Shown piece by piece: positions 43,690 through 55,030 of a stretch of 64,000 nucleotides of DNA; within the stretch, counting starts at the first letter, position 1, and each line of letters begins with the position of its first letter. A model generated the notes under the pieces. The model worked only from the letters and a program-made list of their open reading frames with translations. It was not told the DNA's origin and did not search any database. This stretch comes from Euborellia annulipes. Lineage: Eukaryota > Arthropoda > Insecta > Dermaptera > Anisolabididae. A program made the position numbers and the translations under genes. The DNA lies in contig JAKCPI010004492.1 in NCBI GenBank assembly GCA_023213315.1, positions 1-64,000 of the forward strand, read 5' to 3'.

Positions 43690-44478
43690 AAAAAAGACTG
43701 GTGCACTGATCGTACAGCACACAACTTTTTCTTTACCGTATTAGAAACTTGTGTGATGCGTTTCTGGTGTCGTGATATATTTTATTTCTCTTACTATGTT
43801 AAAACACAAGATAACCAGCAGATACAATTTGAAAGACTGATGATGAGAAAATAAAATTTTCGTCTCGTTAATTGTAATAAAATCGGAGGCTTTAATTTTT
43901 GGCTGCCCTGCTCCTTCCTTGTATATAAAACAAAAGAGTTAAAATTTTAAATTAGAGGAAAATATTCATTTATATTTTGCCAACCATTTCTCCCATCTTT
44001 CCTATGAAGTACGCGAGTAAAGTGGGCTTTAATCAATTTTGAGAGCTCAAAATGAGTTTAATTTTAAAGAGCTTCCAGAAAATAATTGATTTATGAAATT
44101 TAATCAAAATCGTTGGAGCTGGAGCAAATTTTGAGAAAACCGAACTCCCTACCTAAACTATGTACATCAGGAAAGAACTAGTAGTTTTTGACCGATTTGT
44201 TTAAAAGCTTTATTTTCACGCCCTAGGGAGGTGCCTAACTTAAATATAAAATTTCAACCTCCTAGCTCAATCCCTTCATGCTTTAAATTGAACCCAGACA
44301 GACACACACACACACACACACACACAGACAGACCATGTCGCGAAAACCACTTTTTTGGATTCAGGGGACCTCAAAACGTGAAGATCCATCAAAATCTCGA
44401 CATCCAATTTTTGACATGAATCCAATACTTTCTCTCTATATATTAACATATATAGTATATAGGTAAGAGAAAGTAAAA
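43690..44478 (-). repeat. HINE-like element, copy Q
   Basis: A reverse copy with an eroded terminal hairpin (43698-43770) and a well-kept 5' half: GACAGACACACAC microsatellite at 44297-44333, GTCGCGAAAACCAC, ending GGTAAGAGAAAGTAAAAA. It lies about 190 bp past the donor of the first coding exon. Confidence 0.85.
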
Positions 44479-44666
44479 ATCAATTCTAACTCTGTTTAAA
44501 TGGGTTTTAATTTACAGAAACCCCTAAAAAGTGTCACAAAGTTGGCCAGGTTTACGGTATAGACATATTTTATTATGCATAATCTTTCTTTTGTGGCTTG
44601 TGACTATATTCCACTGAGCCCTTCAATTTATGTTAACCATAAATTTAAAATATAAGTTGGTCTGAC

Positions 44667-45208
44667 CTGGACAAAAGCGATGCCGATGTAGACGGGAATA
44701 GGCTCGGCAGGCCTCTGCGGTGGTCCATGTACCCTGGCCATTGGCTCCGGTAACATTTCAGGCCTTTCTGTCGTCGTGGTGACCGACTGCAGCGGCTGTA
44801 GCTGCGGCGGCGGTGGCGGCGGCGGCGCCGGTGGCGATGGAGTTGACACTGGCTCCTCTTTGGCAGCATTTATTCCCGGTAATAATTTTTGTGTAAGAAG
44901 AAAAAGAGCCGCCACTTGTCCAAGAAGAAGAAGGAAAACGGCGGCCGCCGCAGCAAACTCGCTGCTACGCATCCTGGGTCACGCTAACCGTTCGGGTAGC
45001 GATACATGGCTAAAGGTCAACATTTGTCCAGCATCACAGACAGACGAGATGCACTCAGACAGACACAGACACACGCACGCACACCACGAGGTGGTCCTTT
45101 TCTCACGAGTATGGATCCATCACCACGAGATCACTAGCAGTAGCACAACAACACCACATGTCACATAAACACCACTACTCCTGGGCTCCGTCTTTTGCAC
45201 TCCAATCT
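44667..45208 (-). CDS. First coding exon (5' UTR, start codon, signal/anchor, Pro-rich linker)
   Basis: The acceptor TTTGTCTGTTTGCAG ends at 45209, so exon sequence starts at 45208. ATG is at 44972-44970, with an in-frame TGA three codons upstream (44981-44979) and A at -3. Coding runs 306 bp (102 codons) to a CCAG/GTCAGA donor (last exon base 44667), phase 0. The peptide begins MRSSEFAAAAAVFLLLLGQV, a strongly hydrophobic segment over residues 5-28 (signal peptide or anchor). A linker with PPAPPPPPPP near residues 47-56 follows, and it ends IPVYIGIAFVQ, a plausible first beta-strand of a ligand-binding-domain fold. It joins in frame to exon 2. The 236-base 5' UTR is spliced, so transcription starts further up. 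Coding status is well supported; identity as an ionotropic glutamate receptor-like protein is inferred. Confidence 0.75.
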
Positions 45209-45924
45209 CTGCAAACAGACAAACAAAAATAAAACAAAAATTAATATTTGATAAATCGCACGTCAAACGAGTCATTAATCAAAGCGTTAATGTATTAACA
45301 CCCTTAATATGATGTTAGAACATAATAGCAGAAGCGTGTAACTTAATTATTGATTTGTTGAAGCAGTGGTGGTGGAGTTCTTGCCTCTTGTGCTATGGGT
45401 CAGGGGTTCGCGGTAAAAATTTATTGACTGCCAATCAATGAAAAATTTTTGGAAAATCTTATTAAAAGATATAACCCTCCCTTAGGAGGAATCTATACCA
45501 TTTGAGGGAACGCATTTTTGTTACGATATCCCGTTATTTTCTCCCAATTCACTTCAAGTCGCTTCATTCCTTTTAAATGATTTGTTATTGTTGTAACATT
45601 CTTGTAAATTCCACTTCAAACCCTTAAGGGACTTCAAGAGGTCACATTAGATCTTTGGTCCGAACTGAGGCATTTTAAAGTATTTTTTAATGCAGTTTTT
45701 TTTTTAATGAATTAAATTCATGAGCGTTTTACTTAATAGAAAGCTTTTTTTTAAATTATGATTTATTAAAAAAATAATGAAAATTATTTTTTTATATTTA
45801 TAGAAAATGCATAAAACGTTCTATGAAAATTGTAATTTTTTTTTTAATCTAAAAATTTAAAAATCATTAATATCCAACCTATAATAATTAAATGAATTGG
45901 TGACAAAGTCAAAAATAAATTTAA
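45209..45924. other. Upstream intron start, AT-rich, with tRNA-like and repeat X-like pieces
   Basis: 45365-45420 has GCAGTGGTGGTGGAGTTC and CAGGGGTTCGCGG, possibly a decayed SINE head. 45490-45545 is similar (inverted) to 12335-12410, sharing TTGTTACGATATCC. Confidence 0.35.
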
Positions 45925-46245
45925 TATTTATTAATCTTAAGGAAGTGGATTTGCAGCCAGGAGAATAAAAACTATTTTAATTTCTTTTGGTCGAAGACAA
46001 AAGATTGTTAAAAAGCACACATGAATTTTGTTGTGGCATGTATAAAATATTTGAACAATATTGACAAAGGCATCCTTTTGTTCAAATATTTTATACATGT
46101 CACAACAAAATCCATGTGTGCTTTTTAACAATCTTTGGTCCCGAAGAAGGACGCGATTGGCGTCCGAAACGTCGACCAAAAGAAATTAAAATAGTTTTTT
46201 ATTTTCCTGGCTGCAAATCCACTTGCTTAAGATTAATAAATAACA
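45925..46245. mobile_element. Palindromic Penelope-like element
   Basis: Arms from TTTATTAATCTTAAG to the complement; central loop near 46070. The right arm has GGACGC (46149-46154) pairing with GCGTCC (46160-46165) directly before GAAACGTCGACC (46166 on). The left arm lacks the hairpin. No coding capacity. Confidence 0.65.
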
Positions 46246-46384
46246 GCCATTTTACACTTGTATTAATATTTATTTAAAAATTAACTGTCAAATAGTTTAG
46301 CATTCTTGCAAAAGATGGCAGGCTAGTTTAACAGCCGGCTTTATTAGATCACTTATAAGCCTATATTTATATATTTCAATGCTT

Positions 46385-46387
<3 letters not shown>

Positions 46388-46415
<28 letters not shown>

Positions 46416-47850
46416 CTTCTCAAACTCCCAACAGGATTTCCCAGTTACAGGGAGAGTACATTATCGCACAAAAGAAAACAAAAAACAAAACAAAAAATAA
46501 ATACATGAAGTTAAAAAATACATCTCAAAGTAAATTAATTATAAATAAGGAATAAATAAATATCCATCCATTAATTTCTCTATACCGAAAGTTCGCACTC
46601 CCTTGTTGCATATTCGGAGATCATTTTAAAGACGGGAGAGTGTTCTCCCACTTTTGTTCTTACAAATCCGAGATAAAAGAGGGAGCCGGACCTGAGGGAA
46701 AACGCCGGGACTCTAAAGCCAATTTTGGCCAGTAACTCACTACAGTCCCAGCGATCACCCAGCAGGTCACAGAAATTTCTAAAAATGAAATCCCCTCTCC
46801 TCTCGGATAGACTTTTGATCTCGAATATTTCCAATAGCTGATTGTAACTGATATGCGTAGCGGGGAGGGTGAACCTTCGGTAGAACATATAATTCAGAAA
46901 TTTCTTCTGCACTCTTTCAATAGCATTGATTTGAGAGGCATAAATAGGGTTCCATATCAGAGGAGCATACTCTAATTGGGACCTTACAAGCGAAAAGTAC
47001 AGAGTTTTCATGGTCTTTAAATTGTTAAAATTTTTTGAGTTTCTTTTAATGAAACCCAAAAGTCTGAAGGCTTTATTGACTATAGAGGAAACATGCTCGA
47101 CAAAAGATAGCTTGTTACGTTCCAGCACCCCTGGAACCTGGGGGGGGGGGGGGATGGTTGGTTCGCGCGACCCTGAGCGCTACCATCCCCGGGTAGGGGA
47201 TGCGGGAAGGGGAAGATATGGCGGAGAAATTTAGAAGGACATGAAGGCAGTCTCCAGGCGAGTCCCTAAGAGAGTGCGGAATGGTCAAGAGCTAACTTGG
47301 TCGAACAGACATTGCGCCCCAGTTACCCCGAAAACGTTGAATTCAAATCGTCATTACATAAAAAAATAAATACCAATATAAAAATAAAAAAAAATTAAAC
47401 GCGTTTTTTATACTTTTGAATACCCTCCCCATAACCTGTCGGGGCCAAAAGAAACCTGTATCGAGGGACGCAACAGAGGATTTTCATCTTCGAGGCAGCC
47501 GCTCGTCTCCGGAGGTGCAAAATCGTTACAAGCTTTGAATCAAAAATGATTCCCAAATCCCTGATCGAGTCCACTCTTTTTATCAAAAAATTGTCAATGT
47601 AATAGTTATGTTGTAAAGATATTTTTTTTTTCGTAAAAGTACACATTGAACATTTTTCTATATTCAGTGGTAGTAAATTTTCTTTACACCAAAGTTGAAT
47701 ACATTGCAAAGTGTTTTGCAGATCTAAACAGTCATTGGTGTTAGATATTTTAGAAAAAATTTTTAAGTCATCTGCATAAAGCAGAAAATTAGATTCTTTA
47801 ATAGCATTGACAATGTCATTAATAAATATGATGAAGAGTAGAGGCCCAAG
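46388..47850 (-). pseudogene. 5'-truncated LINE, ORF2 reverse transcriptase, interrupted by a solo LTR
   Basis: Minus-strand reading begins at the truncation with LGPLLFIIFINDI and NFLLYADDLKIF, the reverse transcriptase catalytic YADD motif. It continues with WCKENLLPLNIEKC and IRDLGIIFDSKL. After the LTR insertion it continues with SFVEHV and KTLYFSLVRSQLEYAPLIW, the thumb-region motif of Jockey/CR1-type elements, to a stop near 46580. The 3' UTR ends in (AAAT)n at 46386-46417. It codes from RT motif V onward only. The frame is otherwise intact, so the copy is fairly young. Confidence 0.9.
47113..47530 (+). mobile_element. Solo LTR with 4-bp TSD inside the LINE
   Basis: It starts TGTTACGTTCCAGCACCCC and ends GGTGCAAAATCGTTACA, i.e. 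TG...CA with short inverted ends. TSD AGCT lies at 47109-47112 and 47531-47534. Length 418 bp. No internal retrotransposon sequence remains, consistent with LTR-LTR recombination. AATAAA-like signals near 47365 suggest plus orientation. The clan (gypsy- or BEL-like) cannot be decided. Confidence 0.85.
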
Positions 47851-47927
47851 TTTATAAATAATATATAGTATTTTATAAACTATTCATTATTAAAAGATGA
47901 ACGAAAATCATTCAAATGCATGAGCCC

Positions 47928-48244
47928 TCGAGCTTGGTGTAGGGGTTAGCCTGCAGGCCTTGTATACTAAGAGTCGCGGGTTCGGATCCCAGGCAGTCCG
48001 ATGGTTATAATTTGGATACCAAATGGCTTAAAGCACCTCAAGCGCCTGATATGTAAGAGAGTGGAGCCTTGAGCTTAGGCAACCAAAATGTTTAGTCGTA
48101 GCAAGTGTTGATTTAAAGGCAACTTTTCCTCTTTATGATTTATTTGTGAGCTCAAAGATCCACCTCGAGCACATGGCGCAGACTGTAGCTAACCATCATT
48201 GGGGGCAAAAAAGTCCAGTTTCTAGTCATGTGAAAAAAAAAAAA
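47928..48244 (+). repeat. tRNA-derived SINE, diverged
   Basis: A-box-like TTGGTGTAGGGGTTAGC, B box GGTTCGGATCCC near 47979, body ATTTGGATACCAAATGGC shared with other SINEs, then a long unrelated 3' part ending in A-rich sequence near 48244. No TSD was found. Confidence 0.65.
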
Positions 48245-48816
48245 GAAAAGATAAAGCACTTGAATACGTAGCCTGTTTAAATAGCACTAAAAAAGGAAAG
48301 GGACAGGAAATGAATGGGAGGAAATAAAAAGGAATAATTAGGCCATTTAAGAAAAAAAAATTCAATTGAAAAAAGAAAAAAGAATCTCATTAAATGAAGG
48401 GCCCCATGGAGGCGTCCATTGTTTTAATCTGGAGCTAAAAGGAGATAAAGGGCTTTAAATAAATATTTGTATTTTGAATAATGAATAAGATTTAATTATT
48501 ATTCATTAATGAAGGCAAAAAAAAAGAAAAATTTTAGCCAGATCGGATGTATCGTTACTATTCCGTTAATAACTTATACAGGGTGTTTATGAGGCATACG
48601 ACGACAATTCCCTGGATGCTTCTGTTCTAATTAACTAGCTATCCATTGGATAAGCTCACTTTCGAGTCTTTTCACATTCAGTAAAACTAATTATATGATT
48701 AAATAAGAGTTCCAGTCGGAGTTAGTTAGCTAAGACCCAAAGGCTTAACTAAAGGGTGAAATTAGTTTATTTATTATTTTAGATATTTCTAAATCTTTGT
48801 TAATTAGCTTTAATTA
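48245..48816. other. AT-rich intronic sequence
   Basis: No gene or clear repeat. CAGGGTGTTTATGAGGCATA near 48580 could be a mariner-superfamily end. Confidence 0.3.
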
Positions 48817-49497
48817 ATTTTTACTTTCTCTTACCTCTATATATATGTTAATATATATAATATATAGAGAAAGTAGGTATTGGATTCATGTCAAAAATTC
48901 GATGTCGAGATTTTGATGGATATACACGTTTTGAGGTCCCCTGAATCCAAAAAAGTGGTTTTCGCGACATGGTCTGTCTCTCTCTCTGTGTGTTTGTGTG
49001 TGTGTGTGTGTGTCTGTGAACAAAATAACTCAAGAACAAAAAGAGCCACGAGGTTGAAATTTTATATTTAAGTTAGGCACCCCCTGGGGCGTGACACGAA
49101 GCTTTTAAACAAAATAAACCAAAGAGTACTAGTACTTTACTGATGTACTTTTTCAGTTTTTTTTCTATTTTCTGAAAATTCGCTCCAAAGATTTTGTTTA
49201 AAATTCATAAATCATTTATTTTTTAGATGCTCTTTAAAATGTATATTCTCATTTTGCCGTTAAAATCTTCTGAAGACCACTTTACTCTTGTACTCCATAG
49301 AAAAGATAGGAGAAATGGTTGCCATGGTAACAAAATATAAATATTTTCACTATACTTGAATCAGAATGTACCGTACTGTCGGAAACTAAATACATGTCGA
49401 TACAAAAAATCTGGTGTGGCAAGCACAGTACACAACTTTCGATTACCGAAGGTAAGAGAAAGTTGTGTGCTGTGCGCCAGTCACACCAGATTTTTTT
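48817..49497 (+). repeat. HINE-like element, copy H
   Basis: A complete forward copy: TTTTTACTTTCTCTTACC, 5' hairpin, GGTCTGTCTCTCTCTGTG plus GT run near 48975-49015, AGTACTAGTACTTTACTGA, GGTTGCCATGGTAACA, inverted GGTAAGAGAAAGT, and terminal hairpin to 49497. Confidence 0.9.
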
Positions 49498-50190
49498 TAT
49501 TTGTTTTTCAAATCCTTTTTCTAAATTTATGGAATTATTAAGATAGGTAGAAATACAGTATACTTAGGGAACGGTGCAGTTTGCTAAAAGTGTTCAACTC
49601 CCCCACTCCAGCTGGTATTTTTTAACAATTAATTACTCGATCTATTCTCCAGAGCAATTAACCGAAAATTTCATTAATATGAGTTACACCAAACGAAACA
49701 CGAATCAATTCATGCACCTGAAAATCATTTTTAAATGGTAAAATTCATTTATGGGTCATCGCTTTTATTAATTGTACGGTATGTTTAATACAAAGAAGCG
49801 ATTAAATGTTGTTTAATTTATTTATTTATTTATTTAAACGGACTGAAAATATTCGCTCCTCCTCCCTTGAAGAGAAAGAGAACAATTAATTTAGCAGAAA
49901 AATCAAATCTTTGTTTTTGTATTTGTTTGGACAATATTTGTATATTTGTAATTGAAAAAAAAATTGTAATTTTTATTTGGCCAGGGAGAGAGAGAGAGAG
50001 AGAGGGGGAATCCTCTCGCTCTCTTTAAATTAAAATTTAGATTTTCCATTTAACTCGGGTGACGGGTGTGTTAAGCCGGCTTTTATTCAAAAAAAAAAAA
50101 AAAAAAAAAAACTAAATAAAATGATGAATAAATGAATTTGTCTCTGTACATGTGTGTGTGTGTGTGTGTGTGTGGGTGGAGGAATTTTAA

Positions 50191-50222
<32 letters not shown>

Positions 50223-50441
50223 CGCTAATCCTTGACAGTTTGGGATTTTTTTTTTAAATATTAATAAATTAAATGTGGATAAGTAGATTTTCATTTACTT
50301 TGTTATTAATTTAATTGGGAAATAGCGTTTCGATTATTTTTTAAAGTCGTGTAAAAAGAACATTATGATTAAAGACCGGACAAAAAAGCATAAAAATATG
50401 GGGAAAAATGCTTAAAAAAGCTTAAAAATCTTGAATAAAAA
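49498..50441. other. AT-rich sequence with GA, GT and CT microsatellites
   Basis: GA tract 49985-50005, GT tract 50149-50174, CT tract 50195-50222, A run 50089-50110. No gene recognised. Confidence 0.5.
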
Positions 50442-50449
50442 CTTGAACT

Positions 50450-50515
50450 CAGTGGCGGATCCAGAGGAGTTTCTCGGGGGGGGGGGGGTAATTACCCCCC
50501 TTGTATCCGCCCTTG
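50450..50515. mobile_element. Minimal hAT MITE, 66 bp
   Basis: It is only the two ends of the 5132-5393 family joined: CAGTGGCGGATCCAGAGG, a G run, then ATTACCCCCC and TTGTATCCGCCCTTG. TSD CTTGAACT lies at 50442-50449 and 50516-50523. Confidence 0.9.
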
Positions 50516-50523
50516 CTTGAACT

Positions 50524-51069
50524 CCAATTTTATTTAAAATATTCGTGTTTCGTGCAACTTGAAAATAACACCGTTGTATGGTATTTTCTGAACTTGGTAC
50601 GATCCCATTACTTTTAGAGGATTTTCTGGTCCAGTACATGATCATGATCGTGGGCGTGCTTTATTTGTTTTCATTGGACAAAGAACTCAAAAAAATTGAA
50701 TTTTTATTATTAATATGACATATTAACATAATGCTCTTAGTTTGGCTTAATGTTATCTTTCAATTAATCAATATTTGCATCGACATAATTATTAACGTTA
50801 ATAATTCAGTTATATACCGTATTTATATAAATATATTATTAATGAAACGACCGAGAGGAAATTAAATTCGGGGATTGTGGAAAAATTCCATTTCTGCTTA
50901 AATAGAGAATATAATTTCGTTCATTAGAGTAGGTTTATCTAACGAATAGAACCCACAATCTCTAGATTTAAATAAAATTTATAAAATCGCATATTTATAA
51001 TCTTTCAACCTTTAAGATGGAAATGAATCAATATTTTCCCACACTATATAAGGTGAAAGTATTTTTTTC
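50524..51069. other. AT-rich intronic sequence
   Basis: Nothing recognised. Confidence 0.3.
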
Positions 51070-51713
51070 ATTTTTACTTTCTCTTACCTATATATCTATA
51101 TGTGTGTCTGTTTGTGAACAAAATATCTTAAGGATAAAAAGAGCCAGGAGGTTGAAATTTTATATTTAAGTTAGGCACCTCTCTGGCACGTGACACGAAG
51201 CTTTTAAACAAAATCGGCCAAAGAGTACTAGTACTTTACTGATGTACTTTTTCAGTTTTTTTTCGATTTTCTCAAAATTCGCTCCAACGATTTTGTTTTA
51301 AATTCATAAATCAATTATTTTTTAGATACTCTTTAAAATGTATATTCTCATTTTGCCATTGAAATCTTTTTGAAGCACACTTGTATTAATTTTACATCTT
51401 GAATTCGTATATATCGGCGCCCTCAGGCCTTGGTGTAGAGGTTAGCGTGCTGGCCTTCTGTACCAAGGGTCGCGGGTTCGTCTCATGCGACAATTTATTT
51501 AAATTTAATTGAAATAAATAGAGACGGGGTCTAAATGGCCTCCGTTGCCGAAAAAGTCCTTAAATAAATCTAGAAAAATAATAATAATATATCTGCGGAA
51601 GCTAAATATATATCGACACAAAAATCTGGTGTGACAAGCACAGAACACAACTTTCAATTACCGAAAGTAAGAGAAAGTTGTGTGCTGTGCGACCAGACAC
51701 ACCAGATTTTTGA
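51070..51713 (+). repeat. HINE-like element, copy I, with SINE insertion
   Basis: A forward copy lacking the usual GGATTCATG...GACATGG segment after the 5' motif, keeping the body and terminal hairpin (51625-51713). A SINE at 51420-51588 interrupts it. Confidence 0.85.
51420..51588 (+). repeat. tRNA-derived SINE inside HINE-like copy I
   Basis: A-box-like TTGGTGTAGAGGTTAGC and B-box-like GGGTTCGTCTC, short body, A-rich end. Flanking TATATCGGCG and TATATCTGCG are probable diverged TSDs. Confidence 0.75.
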
Positions 51714-52349
51714 TCAATATTTTGGTCTATTTAAGGAAAGCGGGAAAGTTTTGTCACTTCGTTGTCCATTATTTAAATTGTAATTATAAAACAGAAATGG
51801 AATAATTATTTAGTCATCGCGTCTCCTTTTGCTCTAACTTGTAAGTCCAATTATAAGAGAGAGATTTGTAAACTTTTAGAGTTTTTTATTTAAACGTTAA
51901 AAAGCATTCAGGCATTTTATTAAATGACAAGCAATGAATGCCATAATGCGATTCCTGTCACTTCAATTGTGATCAAAGAAATTCTTCCATCTGATTTGAT
52001 TACATAATTTTTGTTTTAATAGCGGCGGCGGCGCGTTTATGTTGAACGACAAAATTGAAATTGTCGCTCTCTAAACAAGTGGAAATTTATTATTTAGGCA
52101 TTTTTAATTTTTTTTTTTCCATACCTTCCGATTATAAAAATGTATTTTGGGCAATTTAATTGTGCCACAAAGGCTGCGAAGTTTTTAGTATAATTTCACT
52201 CTGTTTCTAATAAACAAGCAAACCATAGAACGTCATTAATAAGTATAATCATTGGATTGAACATAGATTGATAGTCATCGAATGACCGTAACTAATGGGA
52301 ATAATTGCAATTCCATATAGTACCTTTTAATATCGCCGCATTGATTAGA
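51714..52349. other. AT-rich intronic sequence
   Basis: Nothing recognised beyond GCGGGAAAGTTTTGTC near 51739, similar to the hairpin at 26143-26210. Confidence 0.3.
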
Positions 52350-52859
52350 TATATGGTTTGACTGATCGCACAGCACACAACTTTCTCTTACCTTCAAGAA
52401 TCGAAAGTTGTGTTCTGTGCTTGTCACACCAGATTTTTTGTGTCGATATTTATTTAGTTTCCGACAGTTCGGTTACATCAAAAGATGTCAATGGCAAAAT
52501 GAGAATATATATTTTAAAGGGAATCTAAAGAATAATTGATTTTTGAATTTTAATCAAAATCGTTGGAGCGAATTTTTAGAAAATCAAAAAAAAAAAAAAA
52601 ACTGAAAAAGTACATTAGTAAAGTACTAGTACTCTCTGGCCGATTTTGTTCAAAAGCGTCGTGCCGTCCAAGGGGGTGGCACTAAATATAAAATTTCAAC
52701 CTCTTAGCTCAATTCCTTCATGCTTTGAATTGAACCCAGACACACAGACAGACCATGTCGCGAAATCCACTTTTTTGGATTCAGGGGACCTCAAAACGTA
52801 TATGTCCATCAAAATCTCAACATCGAATTTTTGACATGAATCCAATACTTTCTCTCTAT

Positions 52860-53178
52860 GAGTAGTGAGGATATTCAAGGCAGCCAAAAGCAATAAAGAA
52901 AGATATATTCATCTTTAGCTTTATTTCTATTACTATTGAATCAGAAGTCATGACATCCGACGAATGTTCGCACAAACGCATTGTCAGGAGTTGCCAAGAG
53001 CCTCTATGAGCTCGAGGCAAACAGCACTTTGTCCTGATGAAGGCGGGAATATCGGCCAAAACGTCAACAAGCGTGGGAAATAAAACTAAAGATAAATATA
53101 TTTTTCTTTATTGCTTTTGGCTGCCCTGAATATCCTCACTACTCATTATACATTCAGCCACTCCACCTGAAATTAATC
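52860..53178 (+). mobile_element. Palindromic Penelope-like element with 13-bp TSD
   Basis: TSD ACTTTCTCTCTAT lies at 52847-52859 and 53179-53191. Inverted ends include GTGAGGATATTCAAGGCAGC and complement. A degenerate hammerhead-like core has CTGATGA at 53034-53040 followed by AGGCGGGAATATCGGCC and AAAACGTC, with the usual first G of GAAA changed. Related to 15048-15365. Confidence 0.75.
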
Positions 53179-53202
53179 ACTTTCTCTCTATATATATTCA
53201 TA

Positions 53203-53691
53203 TTTATTTATTTGAATTAAATATTACAATAATATATTTACAAATAGGACAACAGAGCCTATGCTCTAAATCAGCCCTGATAAAACAAAATAAAAAAAAT
53301 TACAAGTACAGTCATGTTTCTTAATTAATTAATTATTTTAGTTAATATTCAAAATCTTTTAAAATCAAAGTTTTGAAAAACAAATTTTTTTATATTCATT
53401 GATCGAAAGAAAAAATATATCAAAATCATTTAACACCTTATTAAATAATTCCATTGATGAAATTAATGGAGATTGTTTGAATGATGTGATTTTGTGCTTT
53501 GGAATGCTGAAAAGATCAAAACCTCGGTTATTTGGTCTTGGGACTCTAAATGATAGCGATTCCAAAAGCACCGGACAATTTATTAAATTATTCAGTAGTT
53601 TAAAAATTAGAATTAATTTGTTACATTTTCTATTAGTTTCTAATTTATTATAGTTAAATATTGTTCTTAGATGGTCTGTTGAGCCGTCGCG
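53203..53691 (-). pseudogene. 5'-truncated LINE, ORF2 C-terminus and 3' UTR
   Basis: Minus strand 53690-53365 encodes DHLRTIFNYNKLETNR, then LLESLSFRVPRPNNRGFDLF, the C-terminal block of Jockey/CR1-type ORF2 proteins. A stop at 53365 precedes a roughly 160-bp 3' UTR ending TTCAAATAAATAAATATG. The remaining frame is open. Confidence 0.8.
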
Positions 53692-53852
53692 TAAGAGAAA
53701 GTAATAAACAAAATTAACCCTCAGAAAAACAATGCATATTTACCATGGTATACGGTAATAAAATTTTAAATTTTTTGCAAGTCTCAGAGATTCCCCGCTG
53801 CTTATTCTTATTTGCAAACAGAGATCTCCGAGAGATTAGAGTAATTAGCTAA

Positions 53853-53995
53853 ATTAAAACTGGTGTGACTGTCGCACAGCACACAACTTTCTCTTATCTT
53901 CGGTAATCGAAAGTTGTGTTCTGTCACACCACCTTTTTTGTGTCGAGATATATTTAGTTTCCGCCGAAATAATGTGTGAGTGTGAATGAGAAAAA
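53853..53995 (-). repeat. HINE-like terminal hairpin fragment
   Basis: ACTGGTGTGACTGTCGCACA through CTGTCACACC to TTTTTTGTGTCGAGATATA, joined to SINE-tail-like TGTGTGAGTGTGAATGAG. The element body is missing. Confidence 0.7.
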
Positions 53996-54829
53996 AAAAA
54001 AAAATAATCAGCATAGACTCTACTTATAACATTATTTATTCTTGAGAATTTAAAAACACTCGGTCATAAGTTTCCATGATTTATTTATTTAAAAAAAAAT
54101 TCGATTTGTTTAACTTGATACAAGATTATGACGGAATAAATTGAAAATTTATGACCCAGTACTTTTTAATTTCTCATAAATCCCACATTCTTATTTTTCT
54201 TTTACTAAATTTCCCTTAATATAAATCGTTGTATTTTTTTTTTTGTTCTTAAAAAAAAAAGAAAAAAAAAAAACAAGTTTAAAGTTATCTTCAACAATTG
54301 TGTTCGTAATACTTTAATTTAGCAGCAGCCAGAGGAAGCACAACTTTCTTAAAACAAAAAAGTTTGACGCTGCTGCTGAAGCGTCTCTCGGCTTGTTCTT
54401 CTGAGGGGTCGATAGCTTTATTTATTTTCTTAAAAAAAAAAAAAAAATCTAATTTGGTCGGTCGGTTGGTGGTGTGACCCTTAATTCAGTTATAAAGATA
54501 GCAGAAGAAGATCTTAATATAAGAAAGAGAGAGAGGCTTTTAAATAATGCATAACAGAAGCTCTCTTTTTTTTGCGTTGCGCCGTTACCATTCCTGGGCA
54601 TTCAGTCCTTTTTATTCATCAATATCAATGCAAATCCTCCTTCAAAAAGGATTAAATTTTACTTTCATTTCTTCTTCTTCTTTTCTACTTGTGTTCTATA
54701 AAACCTTAAATTCTCCAGAACAATGCGATCATTTATGTATTCTTTGTAATTAGCAATTAATCAGGAGATTCATTTTTTTCCTACATCAAGTATCTAGTAG
54801 ACAAAAGGTACCTATGTTATTTCTAATTA
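53996..54829. other. AT-rich intronic sequence with A runs
   Basis: No gene or repeat partner recognised. Confidence 0.3.
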
Positions 54830-54955
54830 AAAAAAATCTGGTGTGATGGTCCCACAGCACAGAACTCTCTCAACTTCGGTAATTGAAAGTTGTGTTCTGT
54901 GCTTGTCACACCAGATTTTTTATGTCGAGTTATATTTAGTTTCGGCCGATATATT
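54830..54955 (-). repeat. HINE-like terminal hairpin fragment
   Basis: AATCTGGTGTGATGGTCCC to CTTGTCACACCAGATTTTTT, followed by the normal next block TTATATTTAGTTTC, then cut off by a GC-rich sequence. Confidence 0.75.
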
Positions 54956-55030
54956 AAAATTCTAGATGGGCCTTTGCCGAGGGACCCCCTCAGCTGGTTC
55001 GGGCCCGCCTGCGGCGGACCCTCGCCTTTT
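54956..55030. mobile_element. GC-rich terminus-like sequence
   Basis: CGAGGGACCCCCTCAGCTGG followed by TTCGGGCCCGCC recurs at 37250-37290 and inverted at 63945-64000. It could be a Helitron-type end. Confidence 0.4.

Larger units (their letters stand above)
46250..47925 (+). repeat. Dispersed repeat Z, split by a LINE
   Basis: Left half 46250-46387 and right half 47851-47925 together match the uninterrupted sequence at 38735-38965. The right half contains ATTATTAAAAGATGAACG, followed by CATTCAAATGCAT. The LINE 46388-47850 lies between. Confidence 0.7.
52350..53706 (-). repeat. HINE-like element, copy J, with two nested insertions
   Basis: A reverse copy from TGGTTTGACTGATCGCACAG to GTAAGAGAAAGTAA, with blocks in the normal order. 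It is interrupted in the 5' hairpin by a palindromic element (52860-53178) and a LINE (53203-53691). Confidence 0.85.

Noticed and set aside
44776..45168. 130-codon plus-strand frame
   Set aside because: Antisense shadow of the GC-rich minus-strand exon; low-complexity Gly/Ala sequence.
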